Made by a program: the position numbers and the translations under genes. Positions 61,043 to 64,000 of a stretch of DNA of 64,000 bases are shown piece after piece (within the stretch, counting starts at the first letter, position 1; each line of letters begins with the position of its first letter). Source of the DNA: an uncultured bacterium (GTDB taxonomy: Bacteria > Planctomycetota > UBA1135 > GCA-002686595); the NCBI GenBank assembly GCA_937896235.1, contig CALBMX010000066.1:1-64000 (forward strand). Direction: 5' to 3'. The notes under the pieces are model-generated. The model made no database searches and was not told the origin of the DNA. It saw only the letters and a program-made list of their open reading frames with translations.

Positions 61043-62425
61043 ATGTCCTCATTGGCCCGCCTTCTGCTGCCGTCCGTGTGCCTGCTTTTTGCCCCTGCTT
61101 GTCGCCCCACCTCTAGCGACGTTGGGGCGGAGCTGGCGCGCCCTAACGTGTTGCTGATCTCATTGGACACGTTGCGCCGCGATCACGTTGGCGCATACAA
61201 CCCAGCGCAGACGACAACCCCGGAGTTGGATGCATTTGCCAAGAAGAGCTTACTTTTCCAGCAGGCCTTTACGCACCATCCTTGGACGCTAACAGCGCAC
61301 GCGACGATGCTGTCTGGACTCTATCCCAATGTTCATGGCGTGCTCTCCGATAGGCGGATGCGCGAAGAGGTCGTGCTCATGCCGGAAGTTTTTGCGGGGG
61401 CTGGGTATGCGACGGTCGGCATTGTGGATCAGTGTTTATGGATGAGCCCGCGCTTTGGATTCAACCAGGGGTTTGGGAACTACCTTGTGCTGCCGACTGG
61501 TGCTGGACCCAAGATCGATAGGTTTCTCGCACAAGTTGACTCGATGGAGGACCAGCCGTTTTTTGGGTTCCTCCATCTATTTGACGCGCATTCGGATGCG
61601 GGGAAACTCCCGTACGATTCGGCTCCGAAGTTCAAAGAGGAGTACGTGGGTTGGTACACGGGCGACTTCGATGGGACTCTTCCGGAGCATCCAGAGTGGG
61701 GTCATTCCTCGGCACTGATGATCCGCATGAATGAAGAGGGTGTGTCCTTTGAAGACGAGGATACGCGCTTTGTGGAGGGCCTCTATCGCGCAGGGATTCG
61801 CACCATGGACGAGCAGCTCGGGCGACTGTTTGAGGAACTCGAAGAGCGAGGGCTGCTAGAGAATACGATCATCGCGATTGTTGCGGATCACGGCGAGGAG
61901 CTCTTTGAGCACGGCCGCATGTTGCATGAGGGGCAGCACGACGAGCTGCTGCAGATCCCGTTTTTACTGTACGTCCCCGGCGCCGCAGCTGGCACGAGTG
62001 AGGAGATGGTTGGACTCATCGATTTGGCGCCGACGCTCTTGAGCCTTGCAGGGCAAGAGACACCTGCTGATATGCAGGGAAGGTCCCTAGCGCCCTTGGT
62101 GAGCGGCGCTCCCTTGCTGAGTAGTCGCGATCACGTTGTCTTGGATAACAGTATGTTCTTGGGAGTGCGGTCCACTACAGAGGCTGCGATTTGGGGCCCC
62201 GACGGGTTAGGTCTGTTCGACATGGTGAGTGACCCGGGCCAGCAGGACAACCTGGCCGGAGAGGAGGCTTGGAGTCCACGGCTTGACGAACTCGTTAAGT
62301 GGGCTCAGGCGGAACGAGAGGCGATGTCCGCGCTTCGCGATCGACTAGCTGCGGAACCGGGTACGGTGAAGATCGACGTCGCGGATGAGGCCGACCTGCA
62401 CGCCATCGGGTACGGGGGCGAGTAG
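61043..62425 (+). CDS. Sulfatase-superfamily lipoprotein without formylglycine Cys
   Basis: Alkaline-phosphatase/sulfatase-fold protein of 460 residues, starting at the ATG at 61043 and carrying a lipoprotein-like signal (LLLPSVCLLFAPACRP). Metal-binding residues are kept in LISLDTLRRDHVGAY and VADHGEELFEHG. The active-site segment is HHPWTLTAHATMLSGLYP. A classical S1 sulfatase has Cys or Ser followed by x-Pro-x-Arg at that point; here Thr takes the Cys place and His the Arg place. A Thr nucleophile is known in phospho-transferases of the same superfamily, so a phosphoester or phosphoethanolamine substrate is possible. Confidence 0.84.
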   Translation: MSSLARLLLPSVCLLFAPACRPTSSDVGAELARPNVLLISLDTLRRDHVGAYNPAQTTTPELDAFAKKSLLFQQAFTHHPWTLTAHATMLSGLYPNVHGVLSDRRMREEVVLMPEVFAGAGYATVGIVDQCLWMSPRFGFNQGFGNYLVLPTGAGPKIDRFLAQVDSMEDQPFFGFLHLFDAHSDAGKLPYDSAPKFKEEYVGWYTGDFDGTLPEHPEWGHSSALMIRMNEEGVSFEDEDTRFVEGLYRAGIRTMDEQLGRLFEELEERGLLENTIIAIVADHGEELFEHGRMLHEGQHDELLQIPFLLYVPGAAAGTSEEMVGLIDLAPTLLSLAGQETPADMQGRSLAPLVSGAPLLSSRDHVVLDNSMFLGVRSTTEAAIWGPDGLGLFDMVSDPGQQDNLAGEEAWSPRLDELVKWAQAEREAMSALRDRLAAEPGTVKIDVADEADLHAIGYGGE

Positions 62426-62535
62426 CCGGGCAACCTGGGCCCGCTCGAAACGATTGAGAGGATCTTTGAATGGGAGAGTTCCCGTGGCGTCTATAGAGGT
62501 GATATCACATCGATACCGCCTACCAAGGACTCCCC

Positions 62536-63459
62536 ATGACGACCTCCACGAAAGCATCCTCTGTCGAACTCCCCTGTGAATCCAAGTCGGGAGCCTCCAT
62601 TCTGCTCCCCTACCTGATCAGCCTGCCCCTTCTCGTGTCGCTGATCGCGCTCGTTGTGAACAAGGTTAGCGAAGGCCTTGGCGTCTTCTTGATCTTCCCT
62701 TTCATCCTGTGGCTGATCCTTGTTCCCATTGGGTTCTTTATCGTTCAGCCAAACACTTCGATGGTGCTCGTCTTCTTTGGCAAGTATAGGGGGACCGTTC
62801 GCAAGGAGGGGTTCTACTGGGCTCACCCGTTCGTGTCGAAGAGCAAGATCTCGCTCAAGGCCAACAACCTCGCGAGTGAAACCATCAAGGTGAACGACCT
62901 TGATGGCAACCCGATTGAGATCGGGGCCGTAGTCGTTTGGCAAGTGGAGGACACGGCGAAAGCGGTGTTTGACGTCGAGGATTACAACAACTATGTCGCC
63001 GTTCAGATTGAGACGGCTGTCCGCGAGTTAGCTAAGACGCACCCCTACGAGATCCAGGAGACACACGAAGGCGGCGGCTCTGGTGAGGGGTCGAGTGTGA
63101 TCTCACTTCGCAGCGATACGGACGCGATCTCGAGAGAGCTGACGCGTCAATTGCAGGAGCGCTTAGAGCGCGCTGGCCTCAATGTTCTCGAGGCGCGCAT
63201 CAGCCACTTGGCCTATGCACTTGAGATTGCCTCGGCGATGCTGCAACGTCAGCAGGCGGCGGCAATCATCTCGGCCCGACGCCTAATCGTGGACGGCGCC
63301 GTTGGAATGGTTGAGCACGCCATCGGCGACTTACAGGCGCGAGGTGTTGTCGATCTCGATGACGAGAGGAAGGCGGCGATGGTCTCTAATCTCCTCGTTG
63401 TGCTCTGCTCGCACACCGCGCCAGCTCCCGTGATCAACGCCGGTGGACTTTACAACTAG
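62536..63459 (+). CDS. SPFH/band-7 domain membrane protein
   Basis: Protein of 307 residues with two N-terminal hydrophobic segments (LLPYLISLPLLVSLIALVV and GVFLIFPFILWLILVPIGFF) followed by an SPFH domain: NTSMVLVFFGKYRGTVRKEG, then GFYWAHPFVSKSKISLK, IEIGAVVVWQVEDTAKAVF and YVAVQIETAVRELAKTHPY. The C-terminal part is a long helix (ARISHLAYALEIASAMLQRQ). This group of stomatin/flotillin-like proteins forms membrane oligomers that organise other membrane proteins. It is followed after 8 bases by a ribbon-helix-helix gene. Confidence 0.92.
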   Translation: MTTSTKASSVELPCESKSGASILLPYLISLPLLVSLIALVVNKVSEGLGVFLIFPFILWLILVPIGFFIVQPNTSMVLVFFGKYRGTVRKEGFYWAHPFVSKSKISLKANNLASETIKVNDLDGNPIEIGAVVVWQVEDTAKAVFDVEDYNNYVAVQIETAVRELAKTHPYEIQETHEGGGSGEGSSVISLRSDTDAISRELTRQLQERLERAGLNVLEARISHLAYALEIASAMLQRQQAAAIISARRLIVDGAVGMVEHAIGDLQARGVVDLDDERKAAMVSNLLVVLCSHTAPAPVINAGGLYN

Positions 63460-63467
63460 CAGGACTT

Positions 63468-63668
63468 ATGGCCGAGAAGTCTAAGGATAGAAAAACCGAA
63501 GAGGCTCAAGGGGGCGGCCGGAAGGCCTTCCTCTTGCGCTTGTCGCCCAAGGTCCACGGGGAGCTGCGCGAGTGGGCAGCCCAAGATATGCGGAGCCTTA
63601 ACGCCCAGGTGGAGTTCCTGCTGCGCGAAGCTCTGCGGCGGCGCAAGGGTGGGAAGAGAAGTCGTTAG
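63468..63668 (+). CDS. Arc-like ribbon-helix-helix protein downstream of SPFH
   Basis: Small basic protein of 66 residues. The core KAFLLRLSPKVHGELREWAA plus DMRSLNAQVEFLLREALRRR matches the strand-helix-helix pattern of the Arc/MetJ ribbon-helix-helix DNA-binding fold. The same small protein is found directly downstream of SPFH genes in other bacteria, so this pairing is probably conserved rather than chance. It may autoregulate the pair, or it may have a non-DNA role. The 8-base gap to the SPFH stop means cotranscription. Confidence 0.82.
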   Translation: MAEKSKDRKTEEAQGGGRKAFLLRLSPKVHGELREWAAQDMRSLNAQVEFLLREALRRRKGGKRSR

Positions 63669-63876
63669 TTGGCCTTACTGTGCGAATCGAATAACCTCTC
63701 CTCACGTCCCTGAGCGCTCGAATGGCGAGCCTCTAAAGATCCCCTTTGCGCAACTTGCCGAGTATAGCCATGACCAAGAGCATGTCCGTAAGTTTGTGAG
63801 TTTTGGACGGGGGCTCAACCCGTTGGTACAAAGGTAGAAACCAAACTGCCTGAACCTCAGAAGAGAGCCCCCCGGT
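63669..63876. other. Short intergenic stretch, nothing recognised
   Basis: The track frame 63649-63837 overlaps the ribbon-helix-helix gene and has no coding signature. No hairpin, repeat or RNA is clear here. Confidence 0.4.
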
Positions 63877-64000
63877 ATGAAAAACAGTACGAAGAAGAGG
63901 CGTTCGCGTCAGCCCCGAAGCCCAGAGTTTCGCGGAGAGCGCCCCGTGAGCGCGTCCCCAGTTTCCACGACATGCTTCGTGAGACCTTGCTCGACCAGAT
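63877..64000 (+). CDS. Possible partial gene cut by the window end
   Basis: An ATG at 63877 opens a basic frame (MKNSTKKRRSRQPRSPEFRG) that runs to the window edge without a stop. The frame one base earlier is also open from 63792 and reads more like ordinary protein (YEKQYEEEAFASAPKPRV, then FHDMLRETLLDQ), but lacks an early start codon. I cannot tell which is real. No family call. Confidence 0.25.
   Translation, partial: MKNSTKKRRSRQPRSPEFRGERPVSASPVSTTCFVRPCSTR

Overview
This window reads as chromosomal DNA from a Planctomycetota bacterium, probably one of the marine lineages near Saltatorellus, Engelhardtia or Rohdeia. That placement is inferred, not searched. The signs are many secreted proteins with weak N-terminal signals, FG-GAP/VCBS repeats, a DUF1080 lipoprotein, sulfatase-like enzymes, giant multi-pass proteins with TPR tails, an expanded signal peptidase I, few good Shine-Dalgarno sites and many TTG/GTG starts. 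G+C is moderately high. I see no tRNA, rRNA, CRISPR array, transposase, integrase or intact prophage. Most of the window is ordinary core and envelope chromosome.

Layout. 0.1-9 kb: a minus-strand block of housekeeping genes (signal peptidase I, LepA, a lipoprotein, RdgB, a GT-C-like membrane protein, RNase PH, BirA) with one small secreted plus-strand gene at 5.4 kb. 9.3-14.1 kb: an SbcD/YhaO-like nuclease coupled to a large membrane-anchored SbcC/YhaN-like ATPase, ending at a strong hairpin. 14.2-21.6 kb: a FliA/WhiG-type sigma factor, Apt, an FG-GAP secreted protein, ArgS and an ABC-F ATPase. 22-30 kb: PyrK, a GNAT acetyltransferase, an EamA transporter, an exported COG4798 methyltransferase, a small membrane protein, a TMTC-like TPR protein and an SGNH lipoprotein.

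29.8-31.1 kb holds no intact gene and looks like decayed coding sequence. 31.2-33.3 kb is a two-gene operon: a secreted partner protein directly followed by a matrixin-type metalloprotease. 33.6-38.5 kb: a membrane/TPR protein, MutY and a family 2 glycosyltransferase. 39-44.8 kb: a HEAT/VWA protein, a flippase-like membrane protein, two methyltransferases and an SDR enzyme, suggesting envelope lipid or glycan work. 45-54.4 kb: secreted and outer-membrane functions (LpxR-like deacylase, a degenerate metallopeptidase-like protein, S10 carboxypeptidase, DUF1080, a broken beta-propeller gene, SGNH hydrolase, a TIM-barrel glycosidase-like protein).

54.5-64 kb: a 44-residue membrane protein absent from the ORF track, class II aldolase, DUF523, DJ-1, XdhC, a secreted TPR protein, an ECF sigma factor with a TPR lipoprotein, a sulfatase-superfamily lipoprotein with Thr in place of the formylglycine Cys, and an SPFH protein paired with a ribbon-helix-helix protein.

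The points I find most worth checking are the jelly-roll-like insertion in signal peptidase I, the C-terminal extension of the YhaN-like ATPase, a C-terminal beta module shared by unrelated secreted proteins and a pseudogene, the matrixin operon, the SPFH/RHH pair, the LpxR homologue, and the degenerate peptidase.
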